Positions 40,057 through 48,301 of a stretch of 48,440 bases of DNA are shown here, piece after piece. The notes beneath the pieces were generated by a model, which was not told where the DNA came from, ran no database searches, and worked only from the letters and a program-made list of their open reading frames with translations. This stretch comes from Aeromicrobium sp. (GTDB taxonomy: Bacteria; Actinomycetota; Actinomycetes; Propionibacteriales; Nocardioidaceae): contig NZ_JACMOM010000372.1 in assembly GCF_014378035.1 (NCBI RefSeq), forward strand, positions 1 through 48,440. Direction: 5' to 3'. Within the stretch, counting starts at the first letter, position 1. Each line of letters begins with the position of its first letter. A program made the translations under genes and the position numbers.

Positions 40057-42349
40057 GCAGATCGGCCGGCGGGTGCCTCGCAAGGAAGACCACCGGCTGC
40101 TCGTCGGCGGTGGCCGATTCGGCGCCGACATCCAATGCACGCGGATGCTGCACGTGCGTGTTGTCCGCTCGCCGTTCGCCCATGGGGTGCTCACCCGCGT
40201 GGATACGTCCGCGGCCCTCAGTGTGCCCGGTGTCATCGACGTGGTCACTGCCCGCGACTTGCCTGCGAGCCTACGGATCCCGGTCCGACTGGAGGTCCAG
40301 GGACTCGATCTTTCCGACCACCTGCAACCCGTGCTCGCCAGCGACTCCGTCCGTTACGTGGGTGAACCGGTCGCTGTGGTGGTTGCCGAGGACCCCTACA
40401 TCGCAGAAGACGCTGCCGAGATGGTCCAGATCGACATCGAGGAGCTTCCAGTGGTTCTCGACCCGTCCGCTGCTGGTGGTGACGACGTCGTGGCTGACTT
40501 CCGTCTCGGATTCGGTGACGCGGACGCTGCTTTCGCCTCCGCCGCCCACGTCGTGGCGATGGACTTCAGCGTCGGCCGCCACACTGCCGTCCCGATGGAG
40601 CCTCGCGCGCTGGTCGTCGACTACACGGCGGCCACGGACTCCTTGGAGATCTACGGCGCCACCAAGGTGCCGGCATTCAACCGTGGAGTCCTGGCCGACC
40701 TGCTCGGTGTGGACCAGAGCACCATTCGGATGCACGCGGTCGACGCCGGCGGCGGGTTCGGTGTCCGTGGCGAGTTCTACCCCGAGGACTTCCTGGTGCC
40801 CTGGCTGTCACGAAAGCTGCGGCGCAACCTGTCCTGGGTCGAAGATCGCGCCGAGCACCTGGTGTCGGTCAACCATTCCCGGGAGCAACAGCATCACATC
40901 GAGGTCGCGCTAGAAGCCGACGGCACGATTGTCGGCTTGCGTGACGATGTCTGGCACGACAACGGTGCCTATGTCAGGACCCACGGCATCATCGTCCCCG
41001 AGCTGACTCTCGCGATGTTGCCCGGTCCCTACCGGATCCCGGCCTACGAAGGACGCGTCCGGGTGGCGCTGACCAACAAGACCCCGTGCGGCACCTATCG
41101 TGCGCCGGGCCGCTTCGAGGGCACGACCGTGCGCGAGCAGCTGCTCGACAAAGCGGCCTACGAGCTGGGCATCGACAGGGTGGAGCTGCGCCGGATGAAC
41201 CTGCTGCGCGCCGATGAACTGCCGCACAGGCGGGCGATGACCACGCTGGGAACCGACGTCGTCCTGGATTCTGGTGACTATCCCGGCCTGTTCGGCCGTG
41301 CGCTGGAACGCGCCGACGAGCTCGGCTGGAACCGCCTCGTCCAGAGCGCCCGGGCGGATGGCCGTCGTGTCGGACTTGGGGTTGCCATGTTTTTGGAGAA
41401 GAGCGGTCTCGGACCCAACGACACGGCCGATGTCGAGGTGACTAGCTCGGGCCGGATCCGGGTGCACTCAGGCGGCACGTCGCTGGGACAAGGCATCGAG
41501 ACCGTCCTCGCGCAGATCGCGGCCGATGAGTTCGGTGTCTCGATCGACATCGTCGACGTGGTCAACGGGGACACCTTGCTGCAGCCGTACGGCACGGGAT
41601 CGTGGGCGAGCCGTTCAACTGTGGTCACCGGTAGCGCCGTCCGCGGCGCTGGGCAGCTGGTGGTCGCACGACTGCGTGAACTCGGGGCCAGGATGCTGGA
41701 GGTGGCCGAGGGAGACGTTGAAGTCAACGAAAGGCAGGTGCGGGTCCGCGGTGCGACGGCGAGCGCACTGAGCTTCGCCGACGTGTGGCGCGCTGCGCAA
41801 CCGGGAAGCGCTTGGCTGCACGCCGACGAGCCAGCGGGTCTGTTCGCCCGGCATCGCTTCAGCGTCGACCACATGACCTACCCGTACGGGGCACACATTT
41901 GCGTCGTCGAGCTGGATGCCGGCACCGGTGCTGTGAAGGTGCTGCAATATCTGGTGGTCTACGAGGTCGGTCGTGCGGTCAATCCGACATTGGTCGAGGG
42001 ACAGCTGCGTGGGGGGGTCGCCCAAGGAATCGGTGGTGCATTGTTCGAACAGTTCAGCTACGACGACGCCGGACAACCACAGGTGACCACGTTCATGGAC
42101 TACCTGATGCCGACAGCGTCGGAGATCCCGGACATCGACCTCCTGGTGTGCGAGGATGCACCATCGACGACGAACCCGTTGGGTGCCCGCGGTGCCGGTG
42201 AAGGTGGACTTACCGGTGCGGGGGCGGCAGTGGCGAGCGCAGTAAGTGACGCGCTCGGACTGCCGGCAATGACGCAGTTGCCGATACGACCTGAGCTGGT
42301 CGTGGCAGGTATTGCTAGTAACGGCCTGTTGAGCGGGACGGGAGCCTAG
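40049..42349 (+). CDS. Second xanthine dehydrogenase family molybdopterin-binding large subunit (L2)
   Basis: VDAGGGFGVRGEF, PCGTYRAPGRFEG, GARGAGEGGLTGAGAAV; 8-nt overlap with small subunit. Confidence 0.93.
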   Translation: MTEQIGRRVPRKEDHRLLVGGGRFGADIQCTRMLHVRVVRSPFAHGVLTRVDTSAALSVPGVIDVVTARDLPASLRIPVRLEVQGLDLSDHLQPVLASDSVRYVGEPVAVVVAEDPYIAEDAAEMVQIDIEELPVVLDPSAAGGDDVVADFRLGFGDADAAFASAAHVVAMDFSVGRHTAVPMEPRALVVDYTAATDSLEIYGATKVPAFNRGVLADLLGVDQSTIRMHAVDAGGGFGVRGEFYPEDFLVPWLSRKLRRNLSWVEDRAEHLVSVNHSREQQHHIEVALEADGTIVGLRDDVWHDNGAYVRTHGIIVPELTLAMLPGPYRIPAYEGRVRVALTNKTPCGTYRAPGRFEGTTVREQLLDKAAYELGIDRVELRRMNLLRADELPHRRAMTTLGTDVVLDSGDYPGLFGRALERADELGWNRLVQSARADGRRVGLGVAMFLEKSGLGPNDTADVEVTSSGRIRVHSGGTSLGQGIETVLAQIAADEFGVSIDIVDVVNGDTLLQPYGTGSWASRSTVVTGSAVRGAGQLVVARLRELGARMLEVAEGDVEVNERQVRVRGATASALSFADVWRAAQPGSAWLHADEPAGLFARHRFSVDHMTYPYGAHICVVELDAGTGAVKVLQYLVVYEVGRAVNPTLVEGQLRGGVAQGIGGALFEQFSYDDAGQPQVTTFMDYLMPTASEIPDIDLLVCEDAPSTTNPLGARGAGEGGLTGAGAAVASAVSDALGLPAMTQLPIRPELVVAGIASNGLLSGTGA

Positions 42350-42351
42350 TC

Positions 42352-43038
42352 ATGGTCACTCCAGATGAGATGGGTCGGCCACACATCCGATCAACCGTCG
42401 GCGGATTGTCACTGATGCAGTACTCGTCCAAGAGCGACATCGTCTGCGCGATGCTGCGCGAACTCATCATCAGCGGCGAGCTGGCGCCATCGGAACCGCT
42501 GCGCCAACGTGACCTCGCCGCGCGGTTCGGGGTGAGTCAGACCCCTGTACGGGAAGCTCTGCGCAAGCTGGAGTCTGAAGGCCTGGTGATCAACGACCCG
42601 CACCGTGGTGCCGTGGTCGCCGGATCACGAAATGGCATGGTCAGTGACAACTCACAGATCCGGGCGGTACTCGAACCGTTGGCCGCGCAACTCGCTGCAC
42701 GGGCCATCACCGACGAGCAACTGGCGCTGTTGCGCCAGCTCAACGGCCAGATGGAAGCGCTGCCTGAAGGCGATGAACGCTACGGCGCGTTGAACCGTGA
42801 GTTCCATTTCGCGATCTACGAGTCCTCGGCCTCACCGATGCTGTTGTCGATGATGCGTTTGCTTTGGCAGTCGATGCCGCATGGCCCTGCCGTCACCCGC
42901 AGTCATACCACGTCCGTCGACCAGCACTCAGCGCTGATCGAAGCTCTGGCTGCACGGGACCCTGAGCGGACGGCCGAGATCACCCGCAGCCACATCTTGG
43001 ACACCAGCTATGTCGAGTCCCACGAGACGGGCGCCTAG
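42352..43038 (+). CDS. GntR family regulator, FCD (FadR) subfamily
   Basis: HTH EPLRQRDLAARFGVSQTPVREALRKLESEGLVI; FCD metal-like NREFHFAIYE, QHSALIEAL, RSHI. Confidence 0.93.
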   Translation: MVTPDEMGRPHIRSTVGGLSLMQYSSKSDIVCAMLRELIISGELAPSEPLRQRDLAARFGVSQTPVREALRKLESEGLVINDPHRGAVVAGSRNGMVSDNSQIRAVLEPLAAQLAARAITDEQLALLRQLNGQMEALPEGDERYGALNREFHFAIYESSASPMLLSMMRLLWQSMPHGPAVTRSHTTSVDQHSALIEALAARDPERTAEITRSHILDTSYVESHETGA

Positions 43039-43065
43039 GCGGACAGGGCGGCTCTCCTGACTCAT

Positions 43066-44466
43066 TCACCACTCGTGGTCGGTAGCGACACGGGTGTGCT
43101 GCTCGATTCTCAGCGCGAGGGCGACGCAGACGGCCTCGCCGTGCGGGGGCGCCATGATCTGCGCGCCGACGGGCGCTGCCGACGTCTGGATGGGGACGCT
43201 GATTGCAGGCGTCCCGGTGACGGATGCCCACGCGGTGAATCGGGTCAGAGCCGAGGAGACCGGCACCGCGCGGTTCGCGATCTCGACGGTACCGACACCC
43301 CGGAGCGGAGCCACACAGGGCGTGGTTGGCGTCAGGAACGCATCGAGATCATGTTCCGCGAACAGGCTGGCGGTTGCAGCGGTGAGCACCTTTCGTGCGT
43401 CTGCGATCAGCTGAGCATGTTGCTTGAGCTCCTCACCGAGAGTCAGCAGCGCCCGCGCTTCACCCCCGAAACCGGCAGGATCTGCCTGCACCGCGGCAGC
43501 GTGTTGTTCGGCCGAGGACAACAGCATCGTGAGCAGCGAGATGCTCCCCGCGTGGCGGGGTAGCTTCGTGTCGACGGCGATCGTCCGGACACCGGAGCGG
43601 GTGAGATCCGCAACGGTGCGTTCGTACGCCCGCCCGGTCGGTGAATCCAGTGGCCCCGGTTCGCGGAGCACGCCGACGCGCAGGCCCGACACTGGCCGCT
43701 TGGCTCCGAGGGGCTTGTGGAGGAGGACTTCGAGCATGGCTGCACAGGTGCGGGTGTCTTGGGCAAAAGGGCCGGCGACGTCCATCTCAGGGGCGAGCGG
43801 GGTGATGCCGCGCATGTCCACCGATCCGGTGGTGGGACGGAACCCGACCACTCCGCACAGAGCAGCCGGGATGCGGATCGAGCCGCCGGTGTCTGTGCCA
43901 AGTGCGCTGGCGCACACCCGCGCGGCCACGCATGCGGCGCAGCCTCCCGACGATCCGCCCGTGGTCCACTCACGGTCGAGGGGATGCCCTATCTGCGGGG
44001 TGATGACACCCCAGGCCATTTCGTGGGTGGCCGCCTTGCCGACGCATTGCGCACCGGCGGAAGCGAGCCGCGCCCAGGCGGGCGCGGACTGGGCTGGTTC
44101 CCGCCATGCGGCGCCCGGTGTGCCGTTGTGAACCGGCAGCCCGGCCACGTCGATGATGTCTTTGACGGCCACAGTGAGGCCGTGCAGGGCGCCCGGTCGG
44201 GGGTTCTCAGGAGTGTTCGCGGCAGCGACCAGCCAGCCCTCATCCAGCGCGGAGTCGATCGAGACCACGGGTGGCGTGGGATCCGCGGCCCATCCCAGCC
44301 AGCCTGCGTCGGCGGGCCCAGGCAGGCACCAGTCGGACAGTGCAGCTGAATCGGCCATGAGAGTCTCGGCGATGGTGATGGCGCGCCGCATCCAGTCCCG
44401 GTAGGTCTCTCTCGTCGCACGCTCCAAGGCGACTTCTGGGAGCGGCCAGCGGGGGGCTCTGGTCAT
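43066..44466 (-). CDS. Amidase signature family amidase
   Basis: LTVAVKDIIDVAG, TTGGSSGG, ALGTDTGGSIRIPAALCGVVGFRPT. Confidence 0.93.
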   Translation of the reverse strand: MTRAPRWPLPEVALERATRETYRDWMRRAITIAETLMADSAALSDWCLPGPADAGWLGWAADPTPPVVSIDSALDEGWLVAAANTPENPRPGALHGLTVAVKDIIDVAGLPVHNGTPGAAWREPAQSAPAWARLASAGAQCVGKAATHEMAWGVITPQIGHPLDREWTTGGSSGGCAACVAARVCASALGTDTGGSIRIPAALCGVVGFRPTTGSVDMRGITPLAPEMDVAGPFAQDTRTCAAMLEVLLHKPLGAKRPVSGLRVGVLREPGPLDSPTGRAYERTVADLTRSGVRTIAVDTKLPRHAGSISLLTMLLSSAEQHAAAVQADPAGFGGEARALLTLGEELKQHAQLIADARKVLTAATASLFAEHDLDAFLTPTTPCVAPLRGVGTVEIANRAVPVSSALTRFTAWASVTGTPAISVPIQTSAAPVGAQIMAPPHGEAVCVALALRIEQHTRVATDHEW

Positions 44467-46019
44467 GCGCGAGAGGACGGGACAAGTTGGTTTCGGGTTA
44501 CTTTCCCCATGGCATTGCGCGGAAGCTGGTCGAGGAAGAAGACTCTCTTGGGGCACTTGTACGCCGCCAGATGATCTAGGCAGTGAGCGAGGATCTGCTC
44601 GGAGCTGACCTGTTGGCCGGCGCGCGCCACGACCCACGTGGCGACTTCCTCACCCCAGCGCTCGCTGGGCAGCCCGGCGACGGCGGCTTCCCGGACGCCG
44701 GGGAGCTGCTCGATGACCCGCTCGACCTCGGTGGGCACAACATTCATGCCGCCGGTGATGACGAGCTCCTTGAGCCGGCCACTGATGATCAGCAGTCCCT
44801 CGTCGTCCCAGCGGCCGAGATCCCCGGTCCGGAACCACTGTCCGGGCCAGAATGCTGCGTCGGTGGCTGCTGGATCGTCGAGGTAGCCATCAAAGACCTG
44901 GGGCCCACGGAGCACGATCTCGCCCTCGGTTCCGACTTCGACGGGATGACCCCGCACGTCGGTCAGGGCGACTTCGACCCCCGGCAGCGGGTATCCGACC
45001 GCGCCGACCGTGCGCTCGCCTTCGTAGTTGTTCGAAACGTTGAGGCCGGTCTCGGTCAGCCCATATCGTTCCAGCGGCATCATGCCGACCTTCTCGAAGT
45101 AGGCTCGGGCCAAGGTGGCTGACAGCGGCGCGGAGCCTGAGGTGGCCAGTCGGAGTCGCCGCAATGGGGCGAGCTGTTCCCGATCCAGTGCGACCAGGCG
45201 TTGGTGGATGCTTGGTACTGCAAACATCACTGTGGCCTGCGTCCGAGCGATGGTCTCCAGCAGCCGGTCCGGGTCGAAGCGTGCGAGGACGCCCGCTTTG
45301 GAGCCGGCGAGAAGGCTAACGTGAATACCACTCAGGCCGTGCTGATGGAACAACGGCAGCGCGTGCACAAGGATGTCCTGGCTGTTCCAGCGCCACGCCA
45401 GCATCGCCGACCGGATCGAGGCCAGCAGTTGGCCGTGGGTGAGTGGGACCCCCTTCGGGAGTCCAGTGGTGCCCGAGGTGAAGGCGAGCAAAGCGACGTC
45501 CCGGGAGTCCAGACCGACCGGCGGATGTTCTGCTGCAGACTCTGTCGCTTCGATGAGATCATCCATGCGGAATACCGGCACCGAGGTTGTCCGCGCGAGC
45601 TGGTCATCAGTCAGCACGATGACCGGGTCGCAGCGGTCGACCACCCGATTCAGTTCGCTCGTCGTGAAACCAGGGTTGGTCAACACCATGACGGCACCCA
45701 GCCGAAGGCCGGCAAGATAGGCGACGACGAACGCCATCGAGGTTGGTGCGCTGATCACGACCCGCTCACCGTGGACGACGCCGTGCTCAGCCAGGACCGA
45801 CGCCGCGCGAGCGGCGCGTGCACGCAGGTCGGCGTACGTGATGGTCGCTTCCTCGATCGTGAGCGTGGAGTCGGGGTGCGTTCGCGCGGTCTGCGCGAGG
45901 ACGTCGGGGATGGTTCCCCGGCTCAGCTGCCGCCGGAGTGCCGCCGGGTCCAAGTTTTCCGGAGTCGCACCCAGATGGCCGATCCAGGCCTGCATCATCG
46001 CTGGCTCTACGTCTCGCAC
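44463..46019 (-). CDS. Class I adenylate-forming acyl-CoA ligase
   Basis: LAFTSGTTGLPKGVPLTH, WFRTGDLGRWDDEGLLIISGRLKELVITGG, PRNAMGKVTRNQL; GTG start with RBS; 4-nt overlap with amidase. Confidence 0.93.
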   Translation of the reverse strand: MRDVEPAMMQAWIGHLGATPENLDPAALRRQLSRGTIPDVLAQTARTHPDSTLTIEEATITYADLRARAARAASVLAEHGVVHGERVVISAPTSMAFVVAYLAGLRLGAVMVLTNPGFTTSELNRVVDRCDPVIVLTDDQLARTTSVPVFRMDDLIEATESAAEHPPVGLDSRDVALLAFTSGTTGLPKGVPLTHGQLLASIRSAMLAWRWNSQDILVHALPLFHQHGLSGIHVSLLAGSKAGVLARFDPDRLLETIARTQATVMFAVPSIHQRLVALDREQLAPLRRLRLATSGSAPLSATLARAYFEKVGMMPLERYGLTETGLNVSNNYEGERTVGAVGYPLPGVEVALTDVRGHPVEVGTEGEIVLRGPQVFDGYLDDPAATDAAFWPGQWFRTGDLGRWDDEGLLIISGRLKELVITGGMNVVPTEVERVIEQLPGVREAAVAGLPSERWGEEVATWVVARAGQQVSSEQILAHCLDHLAAYKCPKRVFFLDQLPRNAMGKVTRNQLVPSSRA

Positions 46020-46040
46020 TAGATCTCCTCGCCTGAAACA

Positions 46041-46050
46041 TGGTATACCA
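46041..46050. promoter_or_regulatory. Putative GntR operator, ligase-amidase promoter
   Basis: Perfect palindrome TGGTATACCA. Confidence 0.7.
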
Positions 46051-46059
46051 GCGACGATA

Positions 46060-46749
46060 TCACTTCGGTGCGAGATCAGGTTCTTCCTTAGGTGTGGAGG
46101 GTGCCCCGTCGCGCTTGCGCCCGTTTGCGAGGCTGGCATGGAGCGGCTCAAGACCGGCGATCAGGCACTCGAGCGCAAGCGTAAAACTATCGGTGTCAAT
46201 CTCCTCCGCGTGATCGCGGATCAGATGGGCCTTGACCAGGTTGGGATATCGGTTCAGGTAGACGCGAGTGTCATCGGCGAACCCGCTGGCGAATGCCGTC
46301 GTTGCTGCGCCGATCACCAGATACTTCGTCGCGGCGGAGATCAAGGTCGCCTGGCGTGCGGGCCAACCGCCGGCGATCAGACCCCCGTGCACGGCGTCTG
46401 CCATCGTCAGGAAGTCTTGTCGCTCGCCGGTCCCGGCTGCGACGACCGGGGCGGCATTGGGGTGCGCGGCCAGAGCGCTGCGGTAGGAGCTGGCCCAGAC
46501 GCGTATGCCATTTCTCCAGTCCCCGTCGTTGAAGCCGGAGGTATCGACCCCTCGGGTGAGCAGGTTGGCCACCGCGTCCAACACGTCGTTCTTCGTCGGG
46601 TAGTGGCTGTACAGAGATGCTGCCTGCACGCCGAGCTCTTGGGCCAGTCGTCGCATGGAGAGCGCGGCAAGACCGTCGGAATCGATGACGGCGAGCGCAG
46701 CGTCGCGGATCAGGACTCGGTTGAGCAGCGGTGTGCTCGGACGCACCAT
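46060..46749 (-). CDS. TetR family transcriptional regulator
   Basis: LIRDAALAVIDSDGLAALSMRRLAQELGVQAASLYSHYPTKNDVLDAV. Confidence 0.92.
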   Translation of the reverse strand: MVRPSTPLLNRVLIRDAALAVIDSDGLAALSMRRLAQELGVQAASLYSHYPTKNDVLDAVANLLTRGVDTSGFNDGDWRNGIRVWASSYRSALAAHPNAAPVVAAGTGERQDFLTMADAVHGGLIAGGWPARQATLISAATKYLVIGAATTAFASGFADDTRVYLNRYPNLVKAHLIRDHAEEIDTDSFTLALECLIAGLEPLHASLANGRKRDGAPSTPKEEPDLAPK

Positions 46750-46780
46750 AGAAGGTCTCCTTGCTAAAACTAACGACGTG

Positions 46781-46801
46781 AGGTTAACATCCCATAAACC
46801 T
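46781..46801. promoter_or_regulatory. Possible TetR operator between TetR(-) and gcdH(+)
   Basis: AGGTT-N11-AACCT imperfect inverted repeat in an AT-rich divergent spacer. Confidence 0.4.
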
Positions 46802-46829
46802 AACACCGTTTGGTAAAGGAGCAATTGTC

Positions 46830-48005
46830 GTGACTGTGACACCCCAGAGCCCGCTGGACCTCTTCGGTACTGATTCGTTGGTGGGCGAGGATGATCTGGC
46901 GATCCGCGACACCGTCCGTAGATACGTCCAGGACAAGATCAAACCGCAGCTCGCGGACTGGTACGAGACGGCGAACATCCCGGCCCGGCACCTGGCGAAG
47001 GAGCTTGGCTCGCTGGGTCTGCTCGGCATGCACCTTGAGGGGTATGGATGCGCCGGGACGAGCGCTACCGCGTACGGCCTTGCGTGCATGGAGCTGGAGG
47101 CAGGTGATTCGGGCCTACGCAGCCTGGTGTCGGTGCAGGGGTCGCTGGCGATGTTCGCGATTTGGAAGCACGGTTCAGAGGAGCAGAAACAAGAGTGGTT
47201 GCCGCCGATGGCCGCAGGAGAGGCGATCGGCTGCTTCGGACTGACTGAACCGGATTTCGGTTCGGACCCGTCAGGGATGCGGACCCGTGCCCGCAGGGAC
47301 GGTGCGGACTGGGTGCTCAACGGCACCAAGATGTGGATCACCAACGGGTCGATCGCCGATGTCGCGGTCGTGTGGGCCCAGACGGATGACCGGATTCGCG
47401 GGTTCGTCGTGCCGACCGACACAGCAGGATTCTCAGCTCCGGAGATCATGAGGAAGCTCTCGCTGCGGGCGTCGGTGACCTCCGAGTTGGTGCTCGAGGA
47501 CGTCCGACTGCCGGCGTCGGCGATGCTGCCCGAAGCGGCTGGCTTGTCCGGTCCACTGTCCTGCCTGAACGAAGCACGATTCGGAATCGTCTTCGGAGCC
47601 CTCGGGGCGGCGCGCGACTGCTTGGAGACCGCGATCGGCTATTCCCAGGAACGGCAGATCTACGGCAAGCCACTGGCGACGTTCCAGGCCACTCAAATCA
47701 AACTGGCAGACATGACCCTCGAGCTGGGCAAGGGCCTGTTGCTCGCGCTGAATCTCGGCCGGCTCAAGGACCAGCACGTGCTCCGTCCTGAACAGGTCAG
47801 CCTGGGGAAGCTCAACAACGTCCGCGAGGCGATCGCGATCGCGCGGGAGTGCCGCACGATACTGGGTGCCGCCGGAATCACTTTGGACTACCCGATCATG
47901 CGGCATGCCAACAATCTCGAATCCGTGCTCACCTACGAGGGGACCTCCGAGGTCCACCAGCTCATCATCGGCCAGGCCCTCACCGGACAGTCCGCATTCC
48001 AATGA
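46830..48005 (+). CDS. gcdH: Glutaryl-CoA dehydrogenase-type acyl-CoA dehydrogenase
   Basis: GYGCAGTSATAYGLACMELEAGDSGLRSLVSVQGSLAM; GCFGLTEPDFGSDPSGM; LGRLKDQ; LTYEGTSEVHQLIIGQALTG. Confidence 0.9.
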   Translation: MTVTPQSPLDLFGTDSLVGEDDLAIRDTVRRYVQDKIKPQLADWYETANIPARHLAKELGSLGLLGMHLEGYGCAGTSATAYGLACMELEAGDSGLRSLVSVQGSLAMFAIWKHGSEEQKQEWLPPMAAGEAIGCFGLTEPDFGSDPSGMRTRARRDGADWVLNGTKMWITNGSIADVAVVWAQTDDRIRGFVVPTDTAGFSAPEIMRKLSLRASVTSELVLEDVRLPASAMLPEAAGLSGPLSCLNEARFGIVFGALGAARDCLETAIGYSQERQIYGKPLATFQATQIKLADMTLELGKGLLLALNLGRLKDQHVLRPEQVSLGKLNNVREAIAIARECRTILGAAGITLDYPIMRHANNLESVLTYEGTSEVHQLIIGQALTGQSAFQ

Positions 48006-48142
48006 GGCTTGGCTGACCGGCCGGCCCAGGACCGAGGTCGGTCGAGTCCACGCACGAGGGTCGTTCTCCTCCTGTGTCCAGACGCCTGGGTGCGGCGCGA
48101 TGCCTGGCGAGTTGCCGCAACCGACAAGCACCTCAAATGACA

Positions 48143-48173
48143 GAAGACCGAACCCTTCACAGGTTCGGTCTTC
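48143..48173. terminator. Hairpin terminator between gcdH(+) and tRNA-Leu(-)
   Basis: 12-bp perfect stem GAAGACCGAACC / GGTTCGGTCTTC, 7-nt loop. Confidence 0.8.
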
Positions 48174-48199
48174 CGGGATGTCCTGAGACATCGGATTTG

Positions 48200-48281
48200 T
48201 GCCGGTGACAGGACTTGAACCTGCACGCCCGAAGGCACAGGATCCTAAGTCCTGCGTGTCTACCAGTTCCACCACACCGGC
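48200..48281 (-). tRNA. tRNA-Leu (anticodon UAG)
   Basis: Acceptor GCCGGTG/CACCGGC, T-arm GGTTCAAGTCC, anticodon loop CTTAGGA, long variable arm. Confidence 0.92.
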
Positions 48282-48301
48282 CCAACAGAAAGAGTAGGGG
48301 G

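Noticed and set aside
36327-42349. Aerobic carbon monoxide dehydrogenase (form I CoxL) call
   Set aside because: Neither large subunit has the AYxCSFR active-site motif of Mo-Cu CODH; they read TAPYRGVSR and GTYRAPGR, and an extra large subunit is present.
48182-48300. att-like direct repeat of the tRNA-Leu 3' end at the far side of the catabolic cluster
   Set aside because: By eye, no copy of GGTTCAAGTCCTGTCACCGGC was found near 31.2-31.5 kb; an exhaustive search was not possible.
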